A DNA stretch of 64,000 nt from positions 113,946,615 through 114,010,614 of the forward strand of contig NW_023603184.1 of NCBI RefSeq assembly GCF_014898055.3, written 5' to 3'. Position numbers and translations under genes: made by a program. Source of the stretch: Talpa occidentalis (taxonomy: Eukaryota; Chordata; Mammalia; Eulipotyphla; Talpidae). The notes beneath the pieces were generated by a model, which did not search any database, was not told where the DNA came from, and saw only the letters and a list, made by a program, of their open reading frames with translations. Each line of letters opens with the position of its first letter. Within the stretch, counting starts at the first letter, position 1. Positions 37,405 through 48,606 of this stretch are shown here, in pieces.

Positions 37405-38870
37405 AGTATTTTTTCCAGTTTTATTGAGAAATCATTGACATACATTCCTATATAATTTTAAGTCATCAGCATGATGGGGTTTGATTTACATATGGTTTGA
37501 TTTATGTATATTGCAAAATGATTATCACAGTATGTACAGCTAATATCCATCACCTCATATAAATTCAAAGAATTTAAAGATGGAAAGAAAAATGAAAAGT
37601 TGTCTTCTTGTGAATAGAACTCTGGATTCACTCCTCTAACAACTTTCTTATATATCATACAACAATGTTAACCACTGTCATCATGTTGTACATTATATCC
37701 CTAATACTTATTTGTCCTATAACTAGAAGTTTTTAACTTTTGGCAACCTTTTCAGATATCCTCTGTTCCCAGTGATCTGCCTCTTGTGATAAGTTTGATC
37801 TCTTTTTTATAATATGCACACATATGTGTGTGTGTTTGTATGAAATCATATAACATTTACCCTTCTCTGTCTGATTTATTTCATTTAGTATAATGCCCTC
37901 AAGGCCCATATACATTGAAGCAAATGATTTATTTGCTTTCTTAATGGCAGAGTAATATTCCATTGTGCACATATACCACAAGTGTTTTATTCATCCACTC
38001 ATTGATGGACACTTAGACTGTTTCCATGTCTTGGCTATTGTAAATAATGTTGCTATAAACATGGGGGTGCTGATATTCCTTCAGATTAGTATTGTTTGTT
38101 TCCTTTGGATATATTGCCAAAAGTAGAATGGTTGGGTCATATGATAATCTAATTTTAATTTTTTGAGGCTCTGCCATACTGTTTTCCATGATGGCTATAC
38201 CAACTTACATTTCCATCAACAGTATACAAGGGTTTTCTTTTCTCCACACTGATGCAAGAATTTGCTCTCTTGTTTTTTTTTTTTTTTGTTATTGTTGTTG
38301 TTGATGGATTCTAACAGCTATGAGGTGATACCTCATTGTAGCTTTATTTCACATACCTTAATGACTAGAGATGTTGAACATCTTTTATGTATCTGTTGAC
38401 TTTTTACATATCTTTTATGGAGAAATGTCTTTTCAAGTTCATTGTTCATTTTTTAAATTCAATTATTGCTTTTTTTTGGTATTGAGTTGGATGAATATTT
38501 TATATATTTTGTATCTTAACCCCTTATCAGGTATATGGTTTGGAAATATTTTTCCCATTCTGTTTTGTCTTTCTTTTTTTTTAATGGTTTCTTTTGTTGT
38601 TCTTTTGTTGTTCAGAAGTTTTTTTAGCTTGATTTAATTCCACTTATCTATTTTTGATTTATTTGTTGGATATAGGTGTAAAATCCCAAAAAATATCTTT
38701 GTATCATACACATGTCAAGGATTTTATTCCTGTTTTATTGTAGCAGCTTCATGATTTCAAGTGGCACAGTTAGTCTTTAATCCATTTTGAGTTAATTTTA
38801 AGGGAAAGAAGAAAATCTATTTATGTGTGCCCTCAAACATTTTCTTGGGCTGTGGAGATTACTCTCTCCT
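37405..38870 (-). mobile_element. Old L1, 3' end and ORF2 C-terminal part
   Basis: Reverse-strand L1 through about 1.4 kb: 3' UTR (TTTTCCAGTTTTATTGAGAAAT, CAGCATGATGGGGTTTGATT), then GAGTAATATTCCATTGTGCAC, TTCATCCACTCATTGATGGACA, CTATAAACATGGGGGTGC, GGTTGGGTCATATGATAATC, TTTTCTCCACACTGATGC and CCCTTATCAGGTATATGGTTTG, all in normal order. Frames are broken. More diverged than the L1 at 53.9-57.2 kb. Confidence 0.85.
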
Positions 38871-39239
38871 CTTGTTAAATGCTATTTTAGAAATGGCACT
38901 AGAGATATGAGACACAGTAGATAAAATGAAAATCAAGTACAAAGTCAAAGAGTACTAATAATGTATATTTTTACATTTGTCTAAAATAGCTAAAATATTT
39001 TGTTTACCTCATTTGTGCCTTTTCTTCATAATGCATGGATTTGTGAAGTATATACCTAATAAATATAGAATTAATTTTGTAAAAATTTAATGGATCAAAT
39101 TTACAGGTTGTCATCATTAGTACATTTTTAACATGATAATAAATTATATTAAAATATGAATCCCTTAAGAAAATACTATCTTTCTGTATTACTATCTTTC
39201 ATTATTAACCTATGTTAATATCAACATTGTCTCAAAAAT
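38871..39239. other. Unassigned AT-rich sequence
   Basis: Nothing recognised. Confidence 0.45.
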
Positions 39240-39637
39240 ATTACAACAAAAATGCAATTTGCAGCAACATGGATGGTGCTGGAAGGGATCATGCTCAGCA
39301 AAATAAGCCAGAAAGAAAAAGAAAAATACCGGATGGTCTCACTCATAGCAGGAATCTAGAAAACTTAAATAAGGGATCAGGAAAATGAATAACTATAAGA
39401 AAGTGAAAATCAAAATCAACAAACAACTATGAACCAGAGACACTCTATGGAGGGTGGGGGGCGGGGAGGGGAGGGATTGGGGTCAAAATAAGGGGGTTGC
39501 AATTGTATGGGGAATATAAAAATAAAATTTATTTTAAAAAATAAAATAAATAAAAATAAAAATTGAAAGTGGTAGGTACAGAGAGCAAATCATTAAAAGA
39601 ATGACGTCTTCATATTAAAAAAAAATTACAACAAAAA
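39240..39637 (+). mobile_element. Young 5'-truncated L1 with probable 3' transduction
   Basis: L1 sequence begins at 39253, in the last 35 codons of ORF2 (39252-39359, ending MVSLIAGI and stop). A purine- and G-rich 3' UTR and an A-rich end near 39560 follow. Then come about 54 non-L1 bases (39562-39615) containing ATTAAA at 39592-39597, and an A tract. A 13-bp repeat, ATTACAACAAAAA, brackets everything (39240-39252 and 39625-39637). The cleavage site is not a classic TT|AAAA, which slightly weakens the target-duplication call. Confidence 0.8.
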
Positions 39638-41055
39638 ACATTAGTGTTCACAATTTGAAAATAATATTACTAACAATTTATTGAATAAGGATTTATTTTG
39701 TGAGACTTAATAAATATTTTAGAGAAATTACTCAGGACAATTTTTTAATGCATGTTACTTATGTTCCTAGTATCTCCAGTTCTTCTGGTGTCATACATAT
39801 CACACTTAACATTTCTGTTTGTCATAGATTCTTGAAGAACTTTCCCTTTTATGGATATTTTGTCAGTGATAAGTTCTCTCAGTACGTACATTGTCAAAAA
39901 ATGAAAATCTTGTAATTCTTCTGAGAGGATAAATATAGATGAATAGATCATTACAAAAGAGAAGAGATTAAGATTTTTGCTGAAAATCACATGTATGAGT
40001 TGAGATAACTAAGTTATAACGTTGTTCTAGAGATTTTTTTTTTTTCCCAGCTGGCCAAATGATCCTTGTAAGCTATAAGATTCAGAGTTTGATTCTTTAA
40101 TAGTATGGATACCTCCATGATTACAAAATAGATTAAATAAAGCAAAGGTTATTTACACAATTCAAAGGACCACCAAGTTATTGTTCTAATGTACAAAAAA
40201 AAACTTTGTTTTATTTATGTTTTGCTAGCTATCAAGCTCTTGATATTTAAAAAATAAGAATTAAAAAACCAAGCTATATTTTATGAATCATTGTTATACC
40301 AAATTACAAAGAAGTGAGAAATGAAATTTCTGAACATCATGAGTGACATCAGAAGCTTAATGGCATCAGCAGTAATACTCAATCTAAGATTAACAACTCT
40401 CTTATCAGGAAGCTCTCTGATGCATTTTATCAGAATATGTAAATTTTCTCCAGATTTTATATTGTGGTAAACATAAAGGCAGTCACTTCAATAAGAATAA
40501 TGATTGCTAGGGAAGTAATAAGATAAACCAATGAAAAAATGAGAGTGGAGAATCACCTTTCTATTGCTGTTGAATGAATATTAACTTCCATTTTTCTTGT
40601 CTATTATCAGGTATTTCTAATTTTGGATGCTTATTCTTTAATAAGCACTTGAAAGAACTCTTAAAATTGTGTGTATTTGGCAACTATTTTTAAAATAAAA
40701 TGGAAATAGTCTTGATTTTTAAAGTTTTAACAACTGTTTGGGACAACAAACAGCAGATTTTCACTTTGGGGAATTAGGAACTCAAAACTATGCAGGTAAA
40801 TTGAGAGACTAATCGCTTGCGCTGTGAGATCATCTGATGAGGCCACTGCAGGAATTTGTAAGGATGTGAGGTCACTGAATGCAGACTGTCTGCTTTCTCT
40901 CATAATGATTTGTCATTTGATTCCCCAGCATCATTCATAGTACTTAACACAGGTTGTGACACACAGTGACCACCTAACACATTTTGCTGCTATCGTCATT
41001 GCTATAATCACTGTCACTCTTCAAATACAAAAGACATAGAAAATGTCCATAACTT
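39638..41055. other. Unassigned AT-rich sequence
   Basis: No gene or clear repeat. A weak MIR-like stretch at about 40930-41030 (AGTACTTAACACAGGTTGTG) is noted only. Confidence 0.4.
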
Positions 41056-41361
41056 TAGAGATACTTTTTTTAAAAAGATTTATTTTTATTTTTTTATGCA
41101 TACAGGAACTGGGTTGTAGGCCAGAGGTGCAGGGAATGGGGTGTGAGAGGATTCACCAGAGACAGAGTGGGGAGCAGAACAGGAGGATCTATTAAAATAC
41201 AGGGCTGAGGAGGGCAGTGGTCAAGAAAGGAGAGGCCTGCTGCACTATGTGGGTTAGCTCCCTGGCCAGGGATCAAACTCAAGCTACAGTGGCCAGTGAT
41301 AGCTTGATAGCACTGAGACTTTAACCCCTGGGACACTAGGGAGGCCCTAGAGATATTTTTT
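41056..41361 (-). mobile_element. tRNA-derived SINE, old subfamily
   Basis: Body at about 41070-41347, with the tail complement ATGCATACAGGAACTGGG and head complement GACACTAGGGAGGCCC. Flanks TAGAGATACTTTTT and TAGAGATATTTTTT (41056 and 41348) are a target duplication with one mismatch. Confidence 0.9.
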
Positions 41362-42115
41362 GGCAAAAATCTTCATTTTCCCTCTCCAATCGCTAGAATG
41401 TTCTAATATTCTTAGAATCACCATTTGGAGGAGAGAAATTTCCTTTTAAAATATTTTTTCCTTGAACTCTTGAGTAAATTCAGGAGAGAATCTGAGTAAA
41501 GTTATTCTGTACAGAGAATCTCCAAAATGACCAGAGTAAGCCTTACTTTTTGAAATAGTAGCATAGTCTCAAAATATTAGGAAATATGGCCTCACAACTC
41601 TGAGTGTGAGTACCAGAATAAAAATAATAAGATATTGTTTGAAGAAGAAAGCCTTTTTCTTCCAAACAGTAAAATTGTTGCTTTTGCAAGTCATTTTAAA
41701 CCACACAGCACTGCCTACTGTATTTCTATGGTAACAACGTCTGGGAATGTCATACTTGACTAAAATTGTCGAGGCAAAATTAAAATGACTAAATTATAAT
41801 ATTTGATATTTGGGAACCCCTGCTAGAGATTTATGATGTGGTGGTGTGAACATAACCCATGGAAATTTAATGAAAAGTTTCAACAAGTTGAAGTAGTAAT
41901 CAGTTACCTGCAGTTTTCATTTATGTGTTTGTCGTTTACGTATTTACTCTGTATTGCTCAATCAGTGACTAATATTTTGCCGTATATTGATATATTCTGT
42001 CATGTAGTGAAGAATACACTTTGCCACTCAAGGTATTTGAAGAGGTTTAAAATATTCTCATGTGTTTAAGAACAGAAGGACTAATTATATAAGGATTTAT
42101 TTTGATCTTTGTTTC
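41362..42115. other. Unassigned sequence
   Basis: No gene or repeat family is recognised. Confidence 0.4.
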
Positions 42116-42118
42116 TGG

Positions 42119-42590
42119 CTTTTTTTTTTTTTTTAGTTTTCTACATTTCTCTTTATTGGAACATTAAGTAAGTAGACGATATTGACTAAATCACAAAGGA
42201 TAGGTACTTGAAGCAAAGCTGCCTTGTGAAAATAAATAGCTGTTAATCAAGCATAACAAAGATAACCGAACAGTCCAAGTGATGAGAACAGCAAAAATAA
42301 AGGCAATAAAGTGTGAAATTAAAGGTGAGGCTGAGTAGTAAGATGGGCAGAAATGGACTTCTTTTGAAATCAGAGAAAAGTCAATTAAGACCATCTCTTT
42401 GTTAAAAATAAACACATTTTTGCATACTGCTGGCAATGTATTTCCAATTTTCTCCCTAAAAGCTGGGGGTACAACTCTAATATTTTTGCATCTATTCCTA
42501 GAGCAAACATCGCAAGCAGAAGGTTTCATAAAGTAAGGTGAATCATAGCTTTCCCATATTAAGTAGAGTCTCACAAACTTGACACAGGAT
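42119..42590 (-). pseudogene. Candidate processed mRNA retrocopy of unknown source
   Basis: On the minus strand the segment ends CCAATAAAGAGAAATGTAGAAAACT followed by about fifteen A, that is an AATAAA signal 13 bases before a poly(A) tract, with no L1 or SINE sequence next to it. A 127-codon frame (42191-42574) lies just upstream of that end; its product is not recognised and it may be chance or 3' UTR. No target duplication was found and the 5' limit is unknown. It could instead be a non-coding transcript copy or an unknown retroelement. Confidence 0.4.
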
Positions 42591-44246
42591 CAGGAAGAGG
42601 CAACCCAACACCCACCCCTCATGTGTAGGTGCATGGAGTCACACCCCTGGTGTCAGCAGGTGATTAGAGCATAACTCAGATGATAAAACAGGTGTGGTGA
42701 CCTGGGAGACTCACTTCCTGGGAGACTCGGCCATTCAGGTGAGTCAGCCTGGTTCCTGTTCTGCCATTCATGTTGCAGGTGCCTCCAAGGGCACCCCATT
42801 TTTCTTGTTGTGAAATGACAGCAAGGTCATTAATGGACTTTATAAACCACCAGTAATTTAAGAGAAAAGCACAGCTATATGGGTTTCCTTATTAGTTATA
42901 CTTTCCTGAGTTTCCTTTTCCCTCTTTTGGAAAGTGAGCTTCTCAAGGTCTAACGCTTGGCATTTTGTGTGGGTAGATAAAATGAGATAACACTTGTAAT
43001 ACTCGTTACCTAGTTAGTATGTGACTTTTGGGGTTCTCTGTTAAAATACACTTTCAAAATGATTAATTGCACTTTGAAAACTTGAAGTTGTTTTTACCAA
43101 AATGAGATGTAGACATGATTTTTAAACTTTTAAATTACAGATGTATGATTATTATAGAAAATTTAAAAATGAAGTTTTGCAAGAATAATAAAATTATTTA
43201 AGCTCTAAATATAAAAATAAAATTACTTAAGCTCTAAAAAATATACATATATCTGGGATTCACAAGACCTATTTGCACTGTTGACTCAAAATCTGGGAGT
43301 TTTTGAGCATAAACATAATGAAGAAAAGAATAAGGGAGAGAGCTAGTCATAAATGTAAATTATTTTTACTGGTCCATTACATGATACATTACTAGTACTT
43401 TCACATACCAAAGGGAAACATTGATTTTGATTACTGAGCCTTTTTATTTGAAGGAGTTTCATTTTCCTATATGTGTTCCTGGTGCAGCAATACTTCAGGC
43501 TTGTAGCATTGCTCTGCAGTACTCTCAATTAACTACCATCAGTCAATATGATGGCTGTTGGAGTGCTACTACTAGCCATTTTGCCAATCCCTAATTTCCT
43601 TTGTGTCCTTTAGCATTCATCCAGTATAGAAGGATGAATTCTTTAATATCTTACCACAAATAAATGAGTTATGTAACTCCAACTCAGTGGGTCAATACCA
43701 GTGTCAGATCTGCAAAGGATTCTAATTTTTAAACTATGCATAATGAGTAAGTAAAATAATTCATAAATGTCACCTCACAATATTTTTAAAAGAAATGGAA
43801 TTCCTGAATACATAATATAATTTAGATTTATTACAAGCAATAAGATATGCTTTCAAACAACCTAAGGGAAAAATAGATGAAGCTGAGATGAGTTTTTAAG
43901 AGATTATGCAGTAGAGTTTAGTTTTATGGCCCTCTAATTTTACTTAAGATATGAGGAGCTTTATATTTCATTAGTAATATTTGATAATGACAAACAAATT
44001 TCTCTGAAAAATGTTACTTCTAAATAATAGTAAACAATATGAAAAATAGGAGTAGTGGAAAGCATAATATGTAAAAACAGTAATGGCAATTATTTTAGTG
44101 AGAGCTATGCTCCTAACATCAAAAGTCAAAGAACTAAATCCAACAAAATATGTACAAGACTCTATAATGAAAGTAACAGTGAAATAAAAAAACCTAAAGA
44201 ATAGAGACACCAAATTTATGATTTAAAAATTTCAATTTTGTAAGAT
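42591..44246. other. Unassigned sequence
   Basis: No gene or repeat family is recognised. A local duplication of TGGGAGACTC(A/G) near 42700-42730 (CCTGGGAGACTCACTTCC, CCTGGGAGACTCGGCC) is short. Confidence 0.4.
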
Positions 44247-44537
44247 AAATTCTCCCTCTGGGCCTCCCTACTGGTACTGTAGGTTGAGCGCAGCGCTGTG
44301 AAGCTGTCTGCAGCCTCTGCAGTGCAGTTTCGATCCCCAGCCAGCCAGGGAGATACCCACATGGTGCAGCAGACCTCTCCTGTCTTGCCTGCTGCTCACT
44401 TCAGCAGTGTTTTCAGTCCATCTACTTGTTATGCTCCCCGCCCTGTCTCTTGTGAATCCTCTCACTCTCCCGCGCTTCTGGCCTGTACCTCAGCTCTTGA
44501 TAAATAAATAAAAATCTTTAAAAAAAAATTCTCCCTC
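44247..44537 (+). mobile_element. tRNA-derived SINE, intermediate subfamily, degenerate A box
   Basis: Body at about 44259-44525. The head reads GGGCCTCCCTACTGGTACTG, so the GGCGCAG A-box segment is mutated while the B box (GTTTCGATCCC) survives. The tail is GATAAATAAATAAAAATCTTT plus A tract. A 12-bp repeat, AAATTCTCCCTC, flanks it at 44247-44258 and 44526-44537. Confidence 0.93.
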
Positions 44538-44889
44538 AGTTGATACATACACTCAAAGCAATTCCAATCAAAATGTAGAAAATTATACATTAAATATAAC
44601 ATTATATGGGAAAGCTAAAGACCTACATTAGCCAAGGACAGATTTGTAGAGCTTGCTGTACCATGTTTGAGACTTACAAAGAGCTACAGCAATTGAGTGT
44701 GGTAGGTGCTTACAATTGTAGACCAATAGGTCAGACTAGAGACTCTGGATAAGAAATGAAAGTGCAAGATAAATTTATTGGCAAAAGAAAACTCCTTTCA
44801 GCAATTCATGTTGAGAATATATATAATACTACCTATATTTCAGAGTGGTTGTGGATACTATTGCATATCAAAATTTTCCAAAATTTAGC

Positions 44890-45530
44890 AACTTAAATAT
44901 TAAAGTATGTTCCTGTTTCACATAGCTGTTGATGGTTTGGGACCCAGGAGTGACTTAGCTGCATCCTCTGGCTCAGGGATATCAATTCATCAGTCAAGTG
45001 GTCAGCTGGTACAGTCATTTCATGACTTTACCAGGGATGGAGGACCCACTTCCATTATAGCATATGATTGTTGGCAGGCCCAGCCTCTCTCATTGCTAAC
45101 TGGAGGCTTTGCTTTTCTTCTTTTATAACTTTCCATAGGGATGCAAAGAACATTGAAGTTTGCTTATTCCAGAGTAAATAAGTAAAATCTTGGGGGAGCC
45201 AGAGAGAGGGAGGAAGGGAGAAAAGCAAGGATGGACAGAGTGATAGAGATTATGTACTGTAAGATAGAAATTCTGTCAATGCCTTTTTATAATCTAATCC
45301 CACCAAGTGCATAATATCACTCCCTCTGCATTTGGTTGGTCTCATGAAACAAACCAAATTCAGTGTGGGATAGCATTGCACAATGATGTTAATACCAGGG
45401 ATGTGGGTATTATTGACAGTCATCTTGGAGGTTGGCAACCATGTGAGGATAAAGGAAATTTAATGCAAAAAGCATTCAGAACACTTCCTGATAGAGCATA
45501 AGTACTGTACAAATTTTATCTATTGTTATT
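44890..45530 (-). mobile_element. Probable MaLR (MLT1-like) LTR fragment
   Basis: AATTTAGCAACTTAAATATT, CTTAGCTGCATCCTCTGGCTC, TATGATTGTTGGCAGGCCCAG and a final GTCATCTTGGAGGTTGGCAACC follow the full order of reverse-strand MLT1-type LTRs. The 64-78 codon frames across it are not genes. Confidence 0.55.
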
Positions 45531-46815
45531 AGGACAGTATCAATTATTTTGATTTTTTGGTGACAATAACACATACAGGATATGCATTATTGTGCTTATG
45601 ACATGTTTGTAATTATGGTATTTTCTTTTATATTAGTTTAGGGGAAATTAATTTAGTTGCATGTTTATATTTTTAATGCAGAAATCATTTTAATGTTTAC
45701 TGTAAAGTTCTTAGAGTATGGAAATGGAATGAATACAGGGTCTGTGTTTCAGTGTCAATGTGAATTCAAGGAACTCTCTTCATAATTATAGATTGATTGC
45801 ATTACATTCTACATTGAACCTTTCTCCTTCTAGACTTTGGGAGATAATGCCATGGAGCAGTTTTAGTTTGAGTCTCAGCAAGTAGTGCCAATGTGCCAGG
45901 TGCAAGCTGAGATGATGTTTCAATACATAACAATTTGGATGCCAATGTTAGTGCTTTGCTTCCTCTGGGTCAGCTTGTCTTTCTGACATCGAGCTGTTAC
46001 TGGCTCAGTGCTCTGGTGATGTGAGGTCAAAATAAATGGAAGTCACTGTGGACGATATTTGCTACATACATTATCCTTGTGCAAAATATTGTTAGTTTTA
46101 TTGCTGCTTAATATTTTCTTTTTCAAAGTCAGAATCATGACCTCTTGGAAGGCTCATGGGTTGAAAGAATGGAATTAGAGCATCTCTGAATGCAATAAAT
46201 CTACTAATAAAGTGAGAAACTGTAGAGCTAAATTTGAAATATGACAACTAGTCCAAATTTGAAGAAAGTGTGTTCCTCAGAGCTGTAGTTCTATAGGATA
46301 CTAATAGCTATAACATAATGTCACTGACAGTTGTAACTTCTTGACCATCTGCAATACAGGTTCCTTTCACAATAACCTCCAAAATTCTTTTCAATAAATT
46401 ATCTTTTTCTCAGGATGCATCAGCCTAGCCTTCCTAGAAAACAGAGCCTGAGGCATGCTAATGTTTTATTGGTGATTGTTCTTTAAATGTAGGGGAAGGG
46501 AAATGAGGCAGAGAAAGAGGAAAGACAAATACAAACCATTTCCAACTCCTAAGAAAACCCAGATGTTGGCTTTTCAACAAAACCCAGCCATGGGTTTCAA
46601 GAAAACCCAGCCATGAAGGATATATCCAGAGAAAGAGTTTAAAAAGCACTGCTCATGGAACAATCCTATTTCCGGTCTCTCATTAGATAAAGTGCATCCT
46701 CCATTGTATGTCCTCCATACTTCTGGTTTATGTTAACTCTCTCCTCTTGATGGCCTCTGGGGGAAGGCAGAACCTCCCTTGGTTTGGTTTCCTTGAAGCT
46801 GGACTTTCTATGATG
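45531..46815. other. Unassigned sequence, possible LTR relic in the right half
   Basis: The left part is unrecognised. From about 46410 the less AT-rich sequence (CCTAGCCTTCCTAGAAAACAGAG, then three AAAACCCAG repeats at 46554-46615) looks like an old LTR but I cannot name it. Confidence 0.3.
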
Positions 46816-47115
46816 CCCTCAGTGATGTTTTTATTTTATTTTTTATTTTTTTAAAGATTTATTTATATACACAAGAACTGCAGTACAGGCCAGAGGTGTG
46901 GGGAGTGAGAGGATTCACCAAAGACAGAGTGGGGAACAGAACAGGTGGAATGACCAAAACACACTGCTGAATGGAGCAACGGGGGAGACAGGAGAGATGT
47001 GGGTCATCTCCCTGGCTGGGAATCAAACTTCCGTGCTGCAGTGGCTGCAGACAGCCTCATAGTCCTGCGTCTCAACCCCTTGCACCACCAGAGAGGCCCC
47101 TCAGTGATGTTTTTA
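46816..47115 (-). mobile_element. tRNA-derived SINE, old subfamily, 18-bp target duplication
   Basis: Body at about 46834-47097, with the tail complement AAAGATTTATTTATATACAC and head complement CACCACCAGAGAGGCC. CCCTCAGTGATGTTTTTA is repeated exactly at 46816-46833 and 47098-47115. The body has a deletion around the AGGTCTGC region. Confidence 0.93.
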
Positions 47116-47439
47116 AATGGAATCCTTGGGACTCTGTCCCTTGCCATTTGCACAAACTGCGACCCAAGTATGTGCTACACAGTGACTTTATTGTTGTGGA
47201 TATTGGGACAGTCTGTGTGACATTGCTTGTGGAAAACAGATCAAACAGGAGAAGCCCAATAGGCAAGTGTGCTGAGTTGCTCTTAAAAGACATAAATCAG
47301 GTTTATATAAAGGATGAATAGTTTTGAGGGGAGGGGAAATTTCTGAAGTCAGAGATCAAATCATCCCATCCACTAATCCTTGATCAGACAAAAATACAGA
47401 AAAATGTACTATTTATTTAATGGAAGTTTAGAAATATAA

Positions 47440-47710
47440 AAACTTTTTTAAAGTATGTAAAACAAATAAGCCATTTCTGTACTACCCAGAAAAGATCACT
47501 GTTATCATCAGTAGCTTGTTTAGACTATAGAATACATGAACTTTCTATACTCACTGTTTTTTAAATTGATTTTGACCATCCCTTGTGGTCATTTCCTCAT
47601 CATCAATTTTCAAGGTTCTATGGCATTGTATGTACATCTCAGTTTATTTAATATTCCTATACTTTGGTGCATCTTACTTGCTTCAATTATGAAATAACAC
47701 TGATAAGGAA
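47440..47710 (-). mobile_element. Possible old L1 3' fragment
   Basis: TTCTATGGCATTGTATGTACATC and TTTATTTAATATTCCTATACTTTGG match the layout of reverse-strand L1 3' sequence; weak. Confidence 0.3.
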
Positions 47711-47939
47711 AAAAATAATTTTCTCTGAAGAGAAAATTTATTATGATTTCTGCAATAATTCTTTTCTGAAATTTTTAAATATGTATATTGCTTTCCTTTT
47801 TCTATTTGTTCTTTTTTTTGTTTGCTTTTTCCTTTGTTCATATCCTTATCCATTTTCTCTGACTAAACATTTGTTTTCCTTTGTTTTCTGCCTTATTCAT
47901 TCTTGAATCAGGAGAACTCTATGTGTATGAGTAGAGCTA

Positions 47940-48606
47940 TGCTGGGACCCATAAACCATTTTCTTAAAAGAAGAATTTATTAGAGAGGTTATTCAGAGCC
48001 AAACTGAGGTCTAGGCTTAGGAAACCAACATCAAATTTCTTTGAGAGACTGGGCCCTGCCCTGGACGTTTTTGGTCTCAGTTATATAGGCAGGTTACATG
48101 AACAGAAAGAATATATGTTTTGTTTGTTTTTTCTTTTAATATTAGAGGAAAGGAGGCATCTAGTTAATTTCGAACATCTTCAGTTAACTAAGGAAGATTG
48201 GTTTCTAACAGAATTAGTTAATTGATAAAGGAGAAGCACTGTTCATAACTTCAAAGCTATCCCTTGATCTCTCAGAATTAATTTAGCCAGAGCCATGTGT
48301 GCTTGAGAAGATGAAAAGACCAAAGGTTATTGAATCTCTGATGCTAAAAGTACCCTTAGAGATGTGAGAGAAAGTCAGGCTGTTACCCCATGCTTCTTCT
48401 AGAAACTCAGTAAATATGACAGGGGCTGACGTGGACTGTGGACTTTTCAAACATTTCTTCTGCTTTTCATCAAAAGGTTCTTCACAGCAAGAAAAGCCTG
48501 TTGTCTTGGCTTCAGCAGCCAACCGAGGCTGCCTTGCCAAGATGGAGATAGACATTTTCCAACAGAGCAAATGTAGATTTTTCTTTATTGTTCCACACCC
48601 GTAACA
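47940..48606 (-). mobile_element. Probable old ERV LTR
   Basis: On the minus strand it could start TGTTACGGG (48606) and end TCCCAGCA (47940), giving TG...CA. It contains TATATAACTGAGACC as a TATA box and, about 110 bases later, CTCTAATAAATTC as an AATAAA signal. Related sequence lies at 63785-64000. No target duplication was found at the proposed ends. Confidence 0.45.

Noticed and set aside
42697..42735. Duplicated TGGGAGACTC block as a tandem array
   Set aside because: Two copies only; a simple local duplication.
46554..46615. AAAACCCAG triple repeat as a telomere-like or CRISPR-like array
   Set aside because: Only three imperfect units with unequal spacing, inside what looks like an old LTR.
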